From contig NC_008539.1 in the NCBI RefSeq assembly GCF_000196235.1, positions 32,489 through 96,488 of the forward strand: 64,000 nt of DNA, written 5' to 3'. Below are positions 9,707 through 18,639 of this stretch, piece by piece; position 1 is the stretch's first letter, and the number at the start of each line of letters is the position of its first letter. A program made the translations under genes and the position numbers. The DNA comes from Arthrobacter sp. FB24 (GTDB lineage: Bacteria; Actinomycetota; Actinomycetes; Actinomycetales; Micrococcaceae). The notes below the pieces were generated by a model. It was not told the DNA's origin. It did not search any database and saw only the letters and a program-made list of their open reading frames with translations.

Positions 9707-9761
9707 CCCACCCTGCGGGTATGCAACCCGCGGCCGGACACACTGAGAGGTACACGGGCCC

Positions 9762-10361
9762 ATGCTTGGCATCATCGCAGCCGCGGCAGCCATGTTCGCC
9801 GCCACGAATATCGACGACATCGTCGTTTTGACCGTCCTGTTCCTGGCCTCCGCTAAAGGCCGGCCCCGGCCCTGGGAGATCGTCGGCGGGCAATACCTGG
9901 GATTCATCACCCTGGTCGGCATCAGCGTCCTGGCCGCCCTTGGGCTGACGCTTGTCCCGGACGAATGGGTCGGCTGGCTCGGCATGGTCCCGCTGGCCAT
10001 CGGGGTTATCGGCCTGATCCGTTTCCTGCGCAAACGCGGGGAAGAGGACGAAGAAGGTGCCATCAGTGCGATCGGCCTGCTCAGCGTCGCCGGCATCACC
10101 ATCGCCAACGGCGCGGACAACATCGCCATCTACACCCCGATCTTCCGCACCATGGCGCCTCAGGACACCGTGGTCACCATCGTTGTATTCCTCATCCTGG
10201 TCGCCGTCTGGTGCGCGCTGGGACGTGTTGTAGGCACCCACCCGAAAGTCACCGAGACCCTGGAAAAGATCGAACACTGGCTGGTCCCTGCGGTGTTCAT
10301 CGGGCTGGGCCTGTTCATCCTCATCAGCTCCGGGGTCGTGCCCCGGCTGTTCGGCGCCTGA
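9762..10361 (+). CDS. cadD: CadD-family cadmium resistance transporter
   Basis: A 199-residue polytopic membrane protein of the CadD family, associated with cadmium resistance in Gram-positive bacteria. It has about five hydrophobic helices, with acidic/polar motifs NIDDIVVL near residue 16 and GADNIAIYTP near residue 120 that resemble LysE-superfamily exporters. A short charged cytoplasmic loop (KRGEEDEEG) separates the two halves. It lies 55 bases after ccdA and is probably co-transcribed. Its presence is the best hint that cadmium is a substrate of this operon. Confidence 0.85.
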   Translation: MLGIIAAAAAMFAATNIDDIVVLTVLFLASAKGRPRPWEIVGGQYLGFITLVGISVLAALGLTLVPDEWVGWLGMVPLAIGVIGLIRFLRKRGEEDEEGAISAIGLLSVAGITIANGADNIAIYTPIFRTMAPQDTVVTIVVFLILVAVWCALGRVVGTHPKVTETLEKIEHWLVPAVFIGLGLFILISSGVVPRLFGA

Positions 10362-10409
10362 CCGTCATAAATCTTTTGGGACGAACACAGACCAGGGTCA
10401 GGAGGAATC

Positions 10410-11774
10410 ATGAGGGAAACACCGTTCCGGTTGTTGCTCGATGCCCGCGCCTGCCGGAAAAAGGGCAGCGCTGCGATCCTGCAGCGCCAACGCGAGCGGC
10501 TGGTGGAGATGGTGACATACGCACGGACGTGCTCCCCGTACTACCGCCAGCTCTATCAGGGCCTGCCGGCACGGATCACGGACCCGCGTCTGCTGCCCGT
10601 GACGACAAAGGCCGCACTGATGGCACATTTCGATGACTGGGTCACAGACCCTGCGGTGACCCTGGAGGGAACGCAGTCGTTCGTCGCGGACCCGTCGCTG
10701 CTCGGTGAGAAGTTCCTCAACCGCTACACGGCCGCTACGACATCCGGGACGACCGGCACCCGCGGACTGTTCCTGCTCGACACCCGAACCCTGGCCGTAT
10801 CCAAGGCCCTGACGTTCCGCATGCTCAGTTCCTGGCTCACCCCGGCAGACCTCATGGGGATCATCCGCGGGCGCGGGCGGATAGCCATGGTCGTCGCCAC
10901 CGGCGGCCACTTCGCCTCAGCAGCAGCCGCAGCCGCGCTACGAAAGGGACCAGCCCGGCACAGCGTGCGCGTGTTCCCGGTCCAGACGCCGATACCGGAC
11001 CTCGTCGCTCAGCTGAACAGCTTCCGCCCGGCCCTCCTCGCCCCCTACGCCTCCACTGGCCGGTTGCTGGCATCCGAGCAGGAAGCAGGACGTCTGACCA
11101 TCCAGCCCGTTGCTGTTATTCTCTCGGCCGAGGGACTGCCTGCGGGAGAGTACGCCAGGATCAGCGGAGCGTTTGGGGCGAAGGTCCGGCAGGGCTACGC
11201 AGCGACTGAATGCCCCTTCCTGAGCTACAGCTGCCAGGAAGGCTGGCTGCACGTCAACAGCGACTGGGCCATCCTGGAACCGGTGGATGCAAACCATGAA
11301 CCCGTCCCGCCCGGGCAGCCCTCGCACACCGTGCTGCTGAGCAACCTGGCCAACCGCATCCAACCCATCCTGCGCTACGACCTCGGCGACAGCGTCACCG
11401 CAAGGACTGACCCCTGCCGGTGCGGGGACCCGACGCCGGCCATCCACGTGCAGGGACGGAACGCCGAGCTGCTGACCCTCCAAGGCAACCGGCTCGCCGT
11501 CGCAGTGACACCCCTTACGCTGAGTACCGCCCTCGACAGGGTGCAGGGCCTGAGTAAGGGCCAGATCATCCAGACAGGACCCCAGAGCCTCAGCCTCCGG
11601 CTGCAGCCCGCCGCCGGTGCGGATCCTGAGAACGTATGGGAATCCGCCCGGTCCGAAATCACCCGCGCGTTGACCAGTCATGGGCTGGGCAACGTCACCA
11701 TCACCAGGGACGCCGGGCCACCGCTACTCACTCCAGGCGGCAAGCACCGCACAGTCGTCCCGCTGCCCCCGTAA
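10410..11774 (+). CDS. Adenylate-forming enzyme, phenylacetate-CoA ligase/CapK-like
   Basis: A 454-residue AMP-binding protein. The nucleotide-binding loop TTSGTTG is at 110-116, followed by the YAATECP segment and the RYDLGD motif in the second half. This arrangement resembles PaaK/CapK-like ligases rather than long-chain acyl-CoA synthetases. A Cys pair (CRCGDP) follows RYDLGD, as in several of these enzymes. It has a good ribosome site (aggaggaatc) 49 bases after cadD. The substrate is unknown, and a link to metal resistance is not obvious. It is the last intact gene before the recombination scar. Confidence 0.75.
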   Translation: MRETPFRLLLDARACRKKGSAAILQRQRERLVEMVTYARTCSPYYRQLYQGLPARITDPRLLPVTTKAALMAHFDDWVTDPAVTLEGTQSFVADPSLLGEKFLNRYTAATTSGTTGTRGLFLLDTRTLAVSKALTFRMLSSWLTPADLMGIIRGRGRIAMVVATGGHFASAAAAAALRKGPARHSVRVFPVQTPIPDLVAQLNSFRPALLAPYASTGRLLASEQEAGRLTIQPVAVILSAEGLPAGEYARISGAFGAKVRQGYAATECPFLSYSCQEGWLHVNSDWAILEPVDANHEPVPPGQPSHTVLLSNLANRIQPILRYDLGDSVTARTDPCRCGDPTPAIHVQGRNAELLTLQGNRLAVAVTPLTLSTALDRVQGLSKGQIIQTGPQSLSLRLQPAAGADPENVWESARSEITRALTSHGLGNVTITRDAGPPLLTPGGKHRTVVPLPP

Positions 11775-11785
11775 GAGCCATCCCA

Positions 11786-12080
11786 TCTTGTCGGCGAATA
11801 CATTGGTGATGCCGACGGCCACTAGAGCATCCAGTCGCCGGGCCCAGGTCCGGCTTGGCCGTTGAGACCCGCGCATATCCAATATCCATCCCCGCACCGT
11901 ACCGGAATTTGCCCCGTGACGCTCGGAAATGAGTTCGCGTTCAAACTCGGCCAGGAGCCCGAAGACAAGCTTCCCGGAGGCCCTAGTGGTATCGGATGGC
12001 GGCGCCCTTCCGATGAGGACCTTCAGACCGATCCCACGCCCGGTCAGGTCATGGACGATGTTGACCAGGTTGGGCTACAC
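11786..12080 (-). pseudogene. Two fragments of serine recombinases (scar)
   Basis: On the minus strand the region from about 12080 to 11920 encodes the middle of a Tn3-type resolvase (NLVNIVHDLTGRGIGLKVL ... LAEFERELISERHG). It then runs directly into a second resolvase start at 11889 (MDIGYARVSTAK) that loses frame and resumes as RRLDALVAVGITNVFADK before ending near 11786. The same CGGTACGGT leader and MDIGYARV start occur in the resolvases at 40161 and 62661. No complete gene remains. The fragments mark a recombination junction between the metal island and the transfer operon. Confidence 0.75.
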
Positions 12081-12284
12081 CGCGGCACACCGATGGGCTG
12101 GGAACAGCTCACCGGCGACTACACGTGGCCCCGCCCCAACCAGATCAAACCCGGCAAATACGGGCCACTACCCCGCCCGGCCATACCCTAGCGTCGGATA
12201 TTTCACTTTTTCACACGTCACCCCAACCTGGCCAGCCAGGACGGCACCGCGCCAAGTCCCGTTGTTTCTGCGGTCAATAGCGAA

Positions 12285-13349
12285 TTGATGCCCTGGACGC
12301 TGGCGCTGGCGGTACTCGCCGTCATCCTCGGAGGCATCCGGATGATCTGGGAACAGCGTGGGGCGCCGCTAAAGGACCTGCTCCGTTCGCTGCTCACGCT
12401 CACTCTGGTGTCGGGCCTTGGCCTGGGTGTCATCTCAATTCTGGTGATCGCGGCCGACGCCTTCGCTGTCGCCGTCATCGAGCGTTCGACAGACGGGAAG
12501 GGCTTCGCAGAGGCGATGAACATCCTGGTCATGACCAACCAGACCGGCGTCGGGGTGTTTATCCTGATCGTTCTGGGGCTGATTGGTCTGATTGCATCTC
12601 TCGTCCAGGTCGTGCTGATGGTGGTGCGCAGCGGCATGCTGGTGATCCTGGCGGGCATCCTGCCGACCACGGCCGCGTTCACCAACACGGAGATGGGCAG
12701 GCAGTGGTTCCAGAAAGCAGTTGGCTGGACTATCGCGTTCATCCTCTACAAACCTGCCGCAGCCATCGTCTACTCGGTCGCATTCCTCCTCATGGGCAGC
12801 AACAGTGGGAAGAATTCGTTGATCACGTCCATCACGGGCTTCACGTTGATGATCGTCGCGCTGTTCGCTTTGCCGGCGCTGATGCGATTCGTGACGCCGA
12901 TGGTCGGTGCCGTCGCCTCCGGCGGGGGAGCAGGAGCAGGAGCCGCCGTGGGGGCCATGGCCACAGGTGCCGTCTCCATGGGCCGCAGCGGAAGCGGTAA
13001 AGGCAACGCCACCCCGACACCGGCCAGTACACAAAACAACCAGTCAGGCTCATCTCCGAAGGGCAGCACCGGAACCACCGGCCTCAGAGGGAATGGCGGG
13101 AAGCCGACGCCCGGGGCGACCGGTCCGGGCGGGGCCACCAGCGCCGCCACAGCCGTCGCGCCAGGCGCTACCGGCGCAGGAGCAGGGGCAGCCGCAGGCA
13201 GCGCAGGCGCCGCCTCGGGTGCAGCGTCAGCTGCAGGTCCGGCCGGCATGGCCGTCGCCGTAGGAGCACAAGCAGCGTCCAGGGTTTCCCAGGCCGCACA
13301 ACAGACCGCGCAGGATTCAACCGGGGAGGGCCCCAGTGGCAGCAATTAA
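12285..13349 (+). CDS. Transfer-operon integral membrane protein (VirB6/TrbL-like), probably 5'-truncated
   Basis: The protein has five or six hydrophobic helices in its first 210 residues, then a long Gly/Ala/Ser/Pro-rich tail. This is the layout of actinobacterial VirB6/TrbL-like channel proteins. Codons upstream of the TTG/ATG at 12285-12288 remain open in frame back to a stop at 12189 and read as plausible coding sequence, while the usual N-terminal signal segment is missing. The recombinase scar just before it suggests the 5' end was lost. Its end overlaps the next gene, fixing it in the transfer operon. Confidence 0.75.
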   Translation: MMPWTLALAVLAVILGGIRMIWEQRGAPLKDLLRSLLTLTLVSGLGLGVISILVIAADAFAVAVIERSTDGKGFAEAMNILVMTNQTGVGVFILIVLGLIGLIASLVQVVLMVVRSGMLVILAGILPTTAAFTNTEMGRQWFQKAVGWTIAFILYKPAAAIVYSVAFLLMGSNSGKNSLITSITGFTLMIVALFALPALMRFVTPMVGAVASGGGAGAGAAVGAMATGAVSMGRSGSGKGNATPTPASTQNNQSGSSPKGSTGTTGLRGNGGKPTPGATGPGGATSAATAVAPGATGAGAGAAAGSAGAASGAASAAGPAGMAVAVGAQAASRVSQAAQQTAQDSTGEGPSGSN

Positions 13350-14844
13350 TACCGAATACAAGGAACCGTCCTACGGCAACTGGCGCGTCCCGCGTTCTGC
13401 CGGGCTGGGCAACCTCGGCGCTATCGGCACCGGCATTGTCATGGCCGGTTTGTTGCTGGGCATCATCAGCTTCGCCATCTGGGGCCTGCTCCCGGGCCTT
13501 GCTGTCCTTGCCGTCGCCGGGGCGGCCGCCCTGCTGCTGACGGTCAAGGACAAGCACGGCCAGTCCGTTGTTGACCGGTTCGGAACACGGATGAGCTTCC
13601 GTCTCGCCAAGTCCTCCGGAACGAACCTCTACCGTTCCGGCCCCCTCGGGGTCGCCGAGTGGGGCATGTACCAGCTGCCGGGACTTGCCGCGAAGTCGAC
13701 CCTCTACGAATTCACCGACTCCTACAAGCGCCCGTTCGCACTCCTGCATGTCCCGGCCACCAGCCACTACACCGTGATCTTCTCCACCGAACCCGACGGA
13801 GCGTCCCTGGTGGACCCGGAGCAGGTCGATGCGTGGGTCGCGAACTGGGGCGGCTGGCTCGCCGGCCTCGGGGACGAAGCGGGCCTGGACGCCGCCGCCG
13901 TGACGGTGGAGACCGCACCGGACTCCGGCTACCGGCTCCGCAATGAGGTCATGATGAACATCGACCCGAACGCCCCGGAATTTGCCAAAAAGGTGCTCAA
14001 CGAGGTCGTGAAAACGTATCCGGAAGGTTCGGCCACGGTCCGGGCCTGGGTGTCCCTGTCCTTCAACGCCTCCCTGCGGGCGGGCGCGAAGAAGCGCACA
14101 CCCGAGGACGTCGCCCGTGACCTCGCGTCCCGGATCCCCGGGCTGTCGGCCCGGCTGCAGTCCACCGGCGCCGGGATCGCCCGGCCGATGTCCGCGCAGG
14201 AACTCTGCGAGGTCGTCCGGATCGCCTACGATCCGCCCGCGGCCCTGATCATTGACGAAGCGCACTCCGCCGGCTCCCCGGTGTCCCTGACCTGGGGCGA
14301 AGTCGGACCCTCCGCGACGCAGGCGTCCTGGGATGACTACCGGCATGACAGCGCGTTCTCCGTCTCGTGGACCATGACCGGTGCCCCGCGCGGGTCGGTG
14401 AACTCCTCGGTCCTGTCCCGGCTGCTGGCCCCGCACGGGGACATCGACCGCAAGCGCATTTCACTGCTCTACCGCCCGATGGATTCGGCCCGTGCCGCGG
14501 CCGTGGTTGAGAGGGACCAGAACAACGCCAACGTGCGCATCACCTCCGGGGGACGCCCGTCCGCCCGTGCCCTGGTCGATGCCCGCTCCGCCGTGCAAAC
14601 CGCCCAAGAAGAAGCCCAAGGCGCCGGGCTGGTGAACTTCGGCATGGTCGTCACCGCCACCGTGACCGACAAGGAACGCCTCGCAGATGCCGTGGCCGCC
14701 GTGGAGCAGACCTCCGGCACCGCCCGGGTGCTGCTGCGCCGCGCCTACGGCGCCCAGGACACCGCGTTCGCCGCGTCCCTGCCGCTCGGGCTGGTCCTTC
14801 CCAAGCACAGCCTCCTGCCCTCCGAAATCAAGGATGCCCTGTAA
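13336..14844 (+). CDS. SCO6880-family conjugation protein
   Basis: A 502-residue protein resembling the SCO6880 family found in actinobacterial conjugative elements, always near a VirB4-like ATPase. Two hydrophobic helices lie near residues 28-70, and the remainder is a large soluble domain with no nucleotide-binding loop. The family may be an inner-membrane scaffold working with the ATPase (inference). The GTG start overlaps the upstream membrane-protein gene by 14 bases, and the stop overlaps the ATG of the ATPase gene (TAATG), so all three are translationally coupled. Confidence 0.82.
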   Translation: MAAINTEYKEPSYGNWRVPRSAGLGNLGAIGTGIVMAGLLLGIISFAIWGLLPGLAVLAVAGAAALLLTVKDKHGQSVVDRFGTRMSFRLAKSSGTNLYRSGPLGVAEWGMYQLPGLAAKSTLYEFTDSYKRPFALLHVPATSHYTVIFSTEPDGASLVDPEQVDAWVANWGGWLAGLGDEAGLDAAAVTVETAPDSGYRLRNEVMMNIDPNAPEFAKKVLNEVVKTYPEGSATVRAWVSLSFNASLRAGAKKRTPEDVARDLASRIPGLSARLQSTGAGIARPMSAQELCEVVRIAYDPPAALIIDEAHSAGSPVSLTWGEVGPSATQASWDDYRHDSAFSVSWTMTGAPRGSVNSSVLSRLLAPHGDIDRKRISLLYRPMDSARAAAVVERDQNNANVRITSGGRPSARALVDARSAVQTAQEEAQGAGLVNFGMVVTATVTDKERLADAVAAVEQTSGTARVLLRRAYGAQDTAFAASLPLGLVLPKHSLLPSEIKDAL

Positions 14845-16400
14845 TGGCCCGCATGAAACTCTTCACCCGCCCCGCCAAGAAGGCCGCAGCACCGGTCAAG
14901 AATGCGCCGAAGAAGAAGGCGGAGAAGGAACAGCGTCAGCCCGGGCCCTCTGCCCGGGGCTGGACCGGACGCGGCGGCGGCATGGCCGCCCTCGTCCCCT
15001 CCGTGAAGGAATACCGGGGAACCACGGTCCAGGTGTGCGGGCTGTGGCCGTTTTCCTCCGGGGCCTCCTCACCCATGATCGGCGTCCCGCTCGGACGCCA
15101 CGAGGAAACCCAGGCCACGGTCTGCTGTGACCCGATCAGCTGGTTCCAGCGGGCACGCCTGATTTCCAATCCGTCTGCGTTCATCCTGGGCAAGCCGGGG
15201 CTGGGAAAGTCCACCGTGGTGCGCCGGATGTTCATCGGTCTCTCCGCTCAGGGCGTCCACCCTCTGATCCTGGGGGACTTGAAAGGCGAGCACGTCAAAG
15301 CGGTCCAGGCACTCGGCGGACAGGTCATCAAGCTCGGCCGCGGCGTCGGGTACCTGAACATCCTCGATCCCGGCCAGGCCGTCGAAGCGGCGCAGCTGCT
15401 CGAAGCCAGCGGCCATCACGAGGACGCCGCCCGGGTCCGCGCCGACGCGCACGGCCGTCGCCTGACAATGGTTGTCTCCCTGATCACGATCAGCCGGAAC
15501 AACCCGCCCACCGATCAGGAACAGACAATCCTGGACCGGGCCTTGCGGGTCCTCGATGACCGGTTCGACGGTGTTCCTGTCCTCAAAGACCTCCTGGACG
15601 TGATCATCTCCGCACCCGACGAGCTGCGGCAGGTCGCCTTGGACCGTGGGGACATGGCCGTCTACCTGCAGGAGACCCGGGCACTGGAAGCAACCCTGCT
15701 GGGCCTGACCGGTGGCGGGAAGCTGGGGGAAATCTTCTCCCGGCACACCACCAACCCCATGATGCGCGACCGCGCCGTGGTCTTCGACGTCTCCAGCATT
15801 GACGAAACCGAAACCGACCTCCAAGCTGCAATCCTGCTCGCGTGCTGGTCCTACGGCTTCGGCACCGTCAACGTCGCCAACGCCCTCGCGGACGCCGGCC
15901 TGGAACCGCGCCGAAACTACTTCGTCGTCCTCGATGAACTCTGGCGGGCGCTGCGCGCCGGTAAAGGCATGGTGGATCGGGTGGACGCCCTGACCCGGCT
16001 CAACCGCTCCGTCGGTGTCGGGCAGATCATGATCTCCCACACCATGTCCGACCTGCTGGCACTGCCGGCAGAAGAGGACCGGATGAAAGCCCGCGGCTTC
16101 GTGGAACGCTCCGGCATGGTCATCTGCGGTGGCCTCCCGGCCTCCGAGATGCCGCTGCTGACCTCGGCCATCCCGTTGTCCCGGCAGGAACAGCAGAAGC
16201 TCATCTCCTGGCAGGACCCGCCCGCATGGGACTCCCGCGGGCTCGACGTCGAACCCCCCGGACGCGGGAAGTTCCTGATCAAGGTCGGCGGCCGTCCCGG
16301 CATCCCCGTCCTGGTGGGCCTGACGTCCCTCGAACAGGGCCCGGACGGAGTCAACGACACCGAAGGAAAGTGGCATGAGAACGTTGAGAAGTTCGCGTGA
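14844..16400 (+). CDS. VirB4/TraC-like conjugation ATPase
   Basis: A 518-residue cytoplasmic ATPase expected to power the type IV secretion-like transfer channel. Walker A is GKPGLGKST at 116-124, Walker B is VVLDEL near 361-366, and a later QIMISHTMSDLLALP segment matches the VirB4/HerA motif III area. The first 45 residues are a basic Lys/Ala-rich tail. The C terminus ends at the left edge of the recombinase element, so the last few residues (near NVEKFA) may have been replaced by element sequence. Confidence 0.88.
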   Translation: MARMKLFTRPAKKAAAPVKNAPKKKAEKEQRQPGPSARGWTGRGGGMAALVPSVKEYRGTTVQVCGLWPFSSGASSPMIGVPLGRHEETQATVCCDPISWFQRARLISNPSAFILGKPGLGKSTVVRRMFIGLSAQGVHPLILGDLKGEHVKAVQALGGQVIKLGRGVGYLNILDPGQAVEAAQLLEASGHHEDAARVRADAHGRRLTMVVSLITISRNNPPTDQEQTILDRALRVLDDRFDGVPVLKDLLDVIISAPDELRQVALDRGDMAVYLQETRALEATLLGLTGGGKLGEIFSRHTTNPMMRDRAVVFDVSSIDETETDLQAAILLACWSYGFGTVNVANALADAGLEPRRNYFVVLDELWRALRAGKGMVDRVDALTRLNRSVGVGQIMISHTMSDLLALPAEEDRMKARGFVERSGMVICGGLPASEMPLLTSAIPLSRQEQQKLISWQDPPAWDSRGLDVEPPGRGKFLIKVGGRPGIPVLVGLTSLEQGPDGVNDTEGKWHENVEKFA

Positions 16401-16459
16401 ATTTTGACGCTTTTGGCGGGAACTTGAGCATGCCCGGGGGTTGCAGCGGGTGTGGGTGC

Positions 16460-18226
16460 TCAGGTTCGGGGAACCTGTTCGCCTTCAAGGGTGAGGTCGG
16501 GGTGCTCGACGGTGTTGAGGTAGCGGGTGGCGCCTTCGACGCTGAGCCCGAACAGGTCGCAGATGCGGCGGATGTCGCCGCCGGTGGCGTGGATCTCGTG
16601 GAGGATTCGGTCCTCGCGCAGCGCCTGGGGCCGCAGCGTCAATCCGGTCCAGGGGTACTGCCGGCTGACGGGCAGGAGCCGGGGCGCCGTACGCCGGTTG
16701 ATGAGCAGGTGCGGGTTGGCACTGCCTGGCCAGGTTCGGTTGCGCTGGTCGAGCCAGGCTGCCAGGCGGGTGCGCACGGGCGCGGCCAGCGGAATGTCGC
16801 GGGTGCCGAGTACCAGGTGTCCGTCGCTGATGTCGGTGAGGCGCAGCTCGCTGAGCTGTTTCTTGGTCAGTGCGTGGAAGGCGACCAAGGCAACCGCGAG
16901 GGCGACGACCGGCTTCGGGGAGTTCAGCTCCTCGCGGATCGCTGCGGCGTCCAGGGCGAGAGGGATAGTGCTGGCCTTCGGGGACGCCTTCATCCCGCGG
17001 GTCGGATTGGCGAAGATGAGCCGGCGGCCTTTGAGGGTCGTGAAGAGCGACTTGAGTCCGTTCCCGGCGATGTGGCGGCGGGCCGTCGTTTCGTCCAGCG
17101 CGGCTGTGATGTCGGTGCGGGTGACCTCGGCGAAGGATTGGAGGCCTGCTCCGGCCCAGGCGTGGATGATGGGTTCGATGCCCATGATGTGCGCCCTGAT
17201 GGTCTGTGGGTCGCGCGGGATCTGCCGTGGCGCCTGGTGGGCGCCGTTGGTCAGGACCTGCAGCCACACCTCGAGCTGGTCCTTCATGACCGGTGGCAGG
17301 GTGCTGGTCTTGGCAGCGAAGTAGCGTTCGAGCCGGGTCGGCCGGTCCTCGATGAGCAGGCCGGCCGCGGCCAGCACGTCGATCGTGGAGAGGACGTTGC
17401 CGGAGTATTGGCGCAGCTGGAGGACGTCGGTGGCGCGGATCTTCGCGGTCGGGCTGAGCCGGAAACCCTGCAGCAGCCGCAGCGAGCGGGTTACGTCGTT
17501 GCGTTGCCGCTTGCTCCAGCCGGCCCTCTCGGCGTGTTCACGGACGATGGCGGCGCAGTAGCGGGTCAGGTCCCTTTCTTCGAGGCGGAGACGCGCTGCG
17601 ACGACGGCGGGATCGGGCGCCATATCGAACAACGTCATCTGCCCGCCGTGGTCGGCAGCAGATCCGGGGCCGGGCGGGTTGTTCTTGTCCCGCCGTTTCC
17701 ATGGGGCGCGCTGGTCCGGGCTCAAGTGTGGTGCTCCGCGGCGGTGGAAGCTCATGTTGGCGAAGAAGAGCTGGTGGCCATCCCTATTCGCGCCGGCCAG
17801 GTCCAGGCCGTGTCCGGGCTCCTGGACCATTCGGGCCTGCTCCAGACACAGCCGGCAGGCCCGCCGCTCTCCGACACGGGCGGCGCGCCCGCAGAAGTCG
17901 CAGACTCCTTCCGGGTAGTGGGAACGCCACCATCGACACGGCCAGCACGTCCACTTGTAGCGGCGGTAGACACCCCACGCCAGACAGTCCTTGCACGAGC
18001 CTGGGTATTGTGGGCTGCCGGGATGGCAGCCGGCACACATGCCCTGGCTGAAGTAGCCCATGTCGGTTCCGCACTTGGAGCACGGCGGTGCAATGAACGG
18101 CCCGCCGGGAAGGCAGACATAGCAATAGTCCACCCGAGGGAAGGTCCAGGCGACACGGTTGATTTGGCAGCGGGGGCACATCGATGGCGGCCGCAGCGGC
18201 GCCGTCGGGCCCGGGGCAGGACTCAC
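16460..18226 (-). CDS. Zinc-ribbon integrase-like protein of the recombinase element
   Basis: A 588-residue protein. The first 120 residues contain repeated CxxC pairs (CPRC, CYVC, CSKC, CAGC, CKDC, CWPC, CDFC, CRLC), which indicate about four zinc ribbons. The rest looks like a core-binding plus catalytic region of a tyrosine recombinase. The arginine of KKQLSELRL and a terminal RYL are present, but the normal HxLRH box is not clear, so it may be a non-catalytic partner of the recombinase at 18593-19684. Its start is near the stop of the HTH gene on the same strand, indicating one operon. Confidence 0.7.
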   Translation of the reverse strand: MSPAPGPTAPLRPPSMCPRCQINRVAWTFPRVDYCYVCLPGGPFIAPPCSKCGTDMGYFSQGMCAGCHPGSPQYPGSCKDCLAWGVYRRYKWTCWPCRWWRSHYPEGVCDFCGRAARVGERRACRLCLEQARMVQEPGHGLDLAGANRDGHQLFFANMSFHRRGAPHLSPDQRAPWKRRDKNNPPGPGSAADHGGQMTLFDMAPDPAVVAARLRLEERDLTRYCAAIVREHAERAGWSKRQRNDVTRSLRLLQGFRLSPTAKIRATDVLQLRQYSGNVLSTIDVLAAAGLLIEDRPTRLERYFAAKTSTLPPVMKDQLEVWLQVLTNGAHQAPRQIPRDPQTIRAHIMGIEPIIHAWAGAGLQSFAEVTRTDITAALDETTARRHIAGNGLKSLFTTLKGRRLIFANPTRGMKASPKASTIPLALDAAAIREELNSPKPVVALAVALVAFHALTKKQLSELRLTDISDGHLVLGTRDIPLAAPVRTRLAAWLDQRNRTWPGSANPHLLINRRTAPRLLPVSRQYPWTGLTLRPQALREDRILHEIHATGGDIRRICDLFGLSVEGATRYLNTVEHPDLTLEGEQVPRT

Positions 18227-18237
18227 AACAGCCCTGC

Positions 18238-18639
18238 CTATAGGGGCGGTTCGGACCGCGGCTTGCCGAATCTCGGCGTGACGACCGGCGATGCCCCGCC
18301 ATTGCCGGCGCCGTGGCCCTGGTCATCGCCGTTGACGGTCTCGGTGGCGCGTGGACGACGTGCCGCGACCTTGTCCGGCTCGGGGCTCATCAGGTCCGTC
18401 GGCGTGCACTTCAACACTGAGCAGAGCACGTCGAGCTCTTCGAGTCTCATCGTCGCCGGTGTCCCGGCCCACCACGAGGACATCTTCCCGGCGCTGATCT
18501 CCAGCCCGGCATCGGCGAGCATCCGGCGCATCTGCGCTGACTTCCAGACCCCGCGTTCGGCGGCTCTGATCCGCAGATTCCACAGCACGGCATCATCCTT
18601 CCTTCTGTGTGGTTGCGAAGCGGGATTCGACCCGCTCAT
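18238..18639 (-). CDS. XRE-type helix-turn-helix protein
   Basis: A 133-residue protein with a Cro/XRE-like helix-turn-helix around residues 36-85 (SAQMRRMLADAGLEISAGKM ... LEELDVLCSVLKCTPTDLM), followed by a low-complexity polar tail. The coding start overlaps the end of the recombinase gene by about 47 bases if the ATG at 18639 is used; an internal start is possible. It probably controls the element or acts as a recombination accessory factor. Confidence 0.72.
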   Translation of the reverse strand: MSGSNPASQPHRRKDDAVLWNLRIRAAERGVWKSAQMRRMLADAGLEISAGKMSSWWAGTPATMRLEELDVLCSVLKCTPTDLMSPEPDKVAARRPRATETVNGDDQGHGAGNGGASPVVTPRFGKPRSEPPL

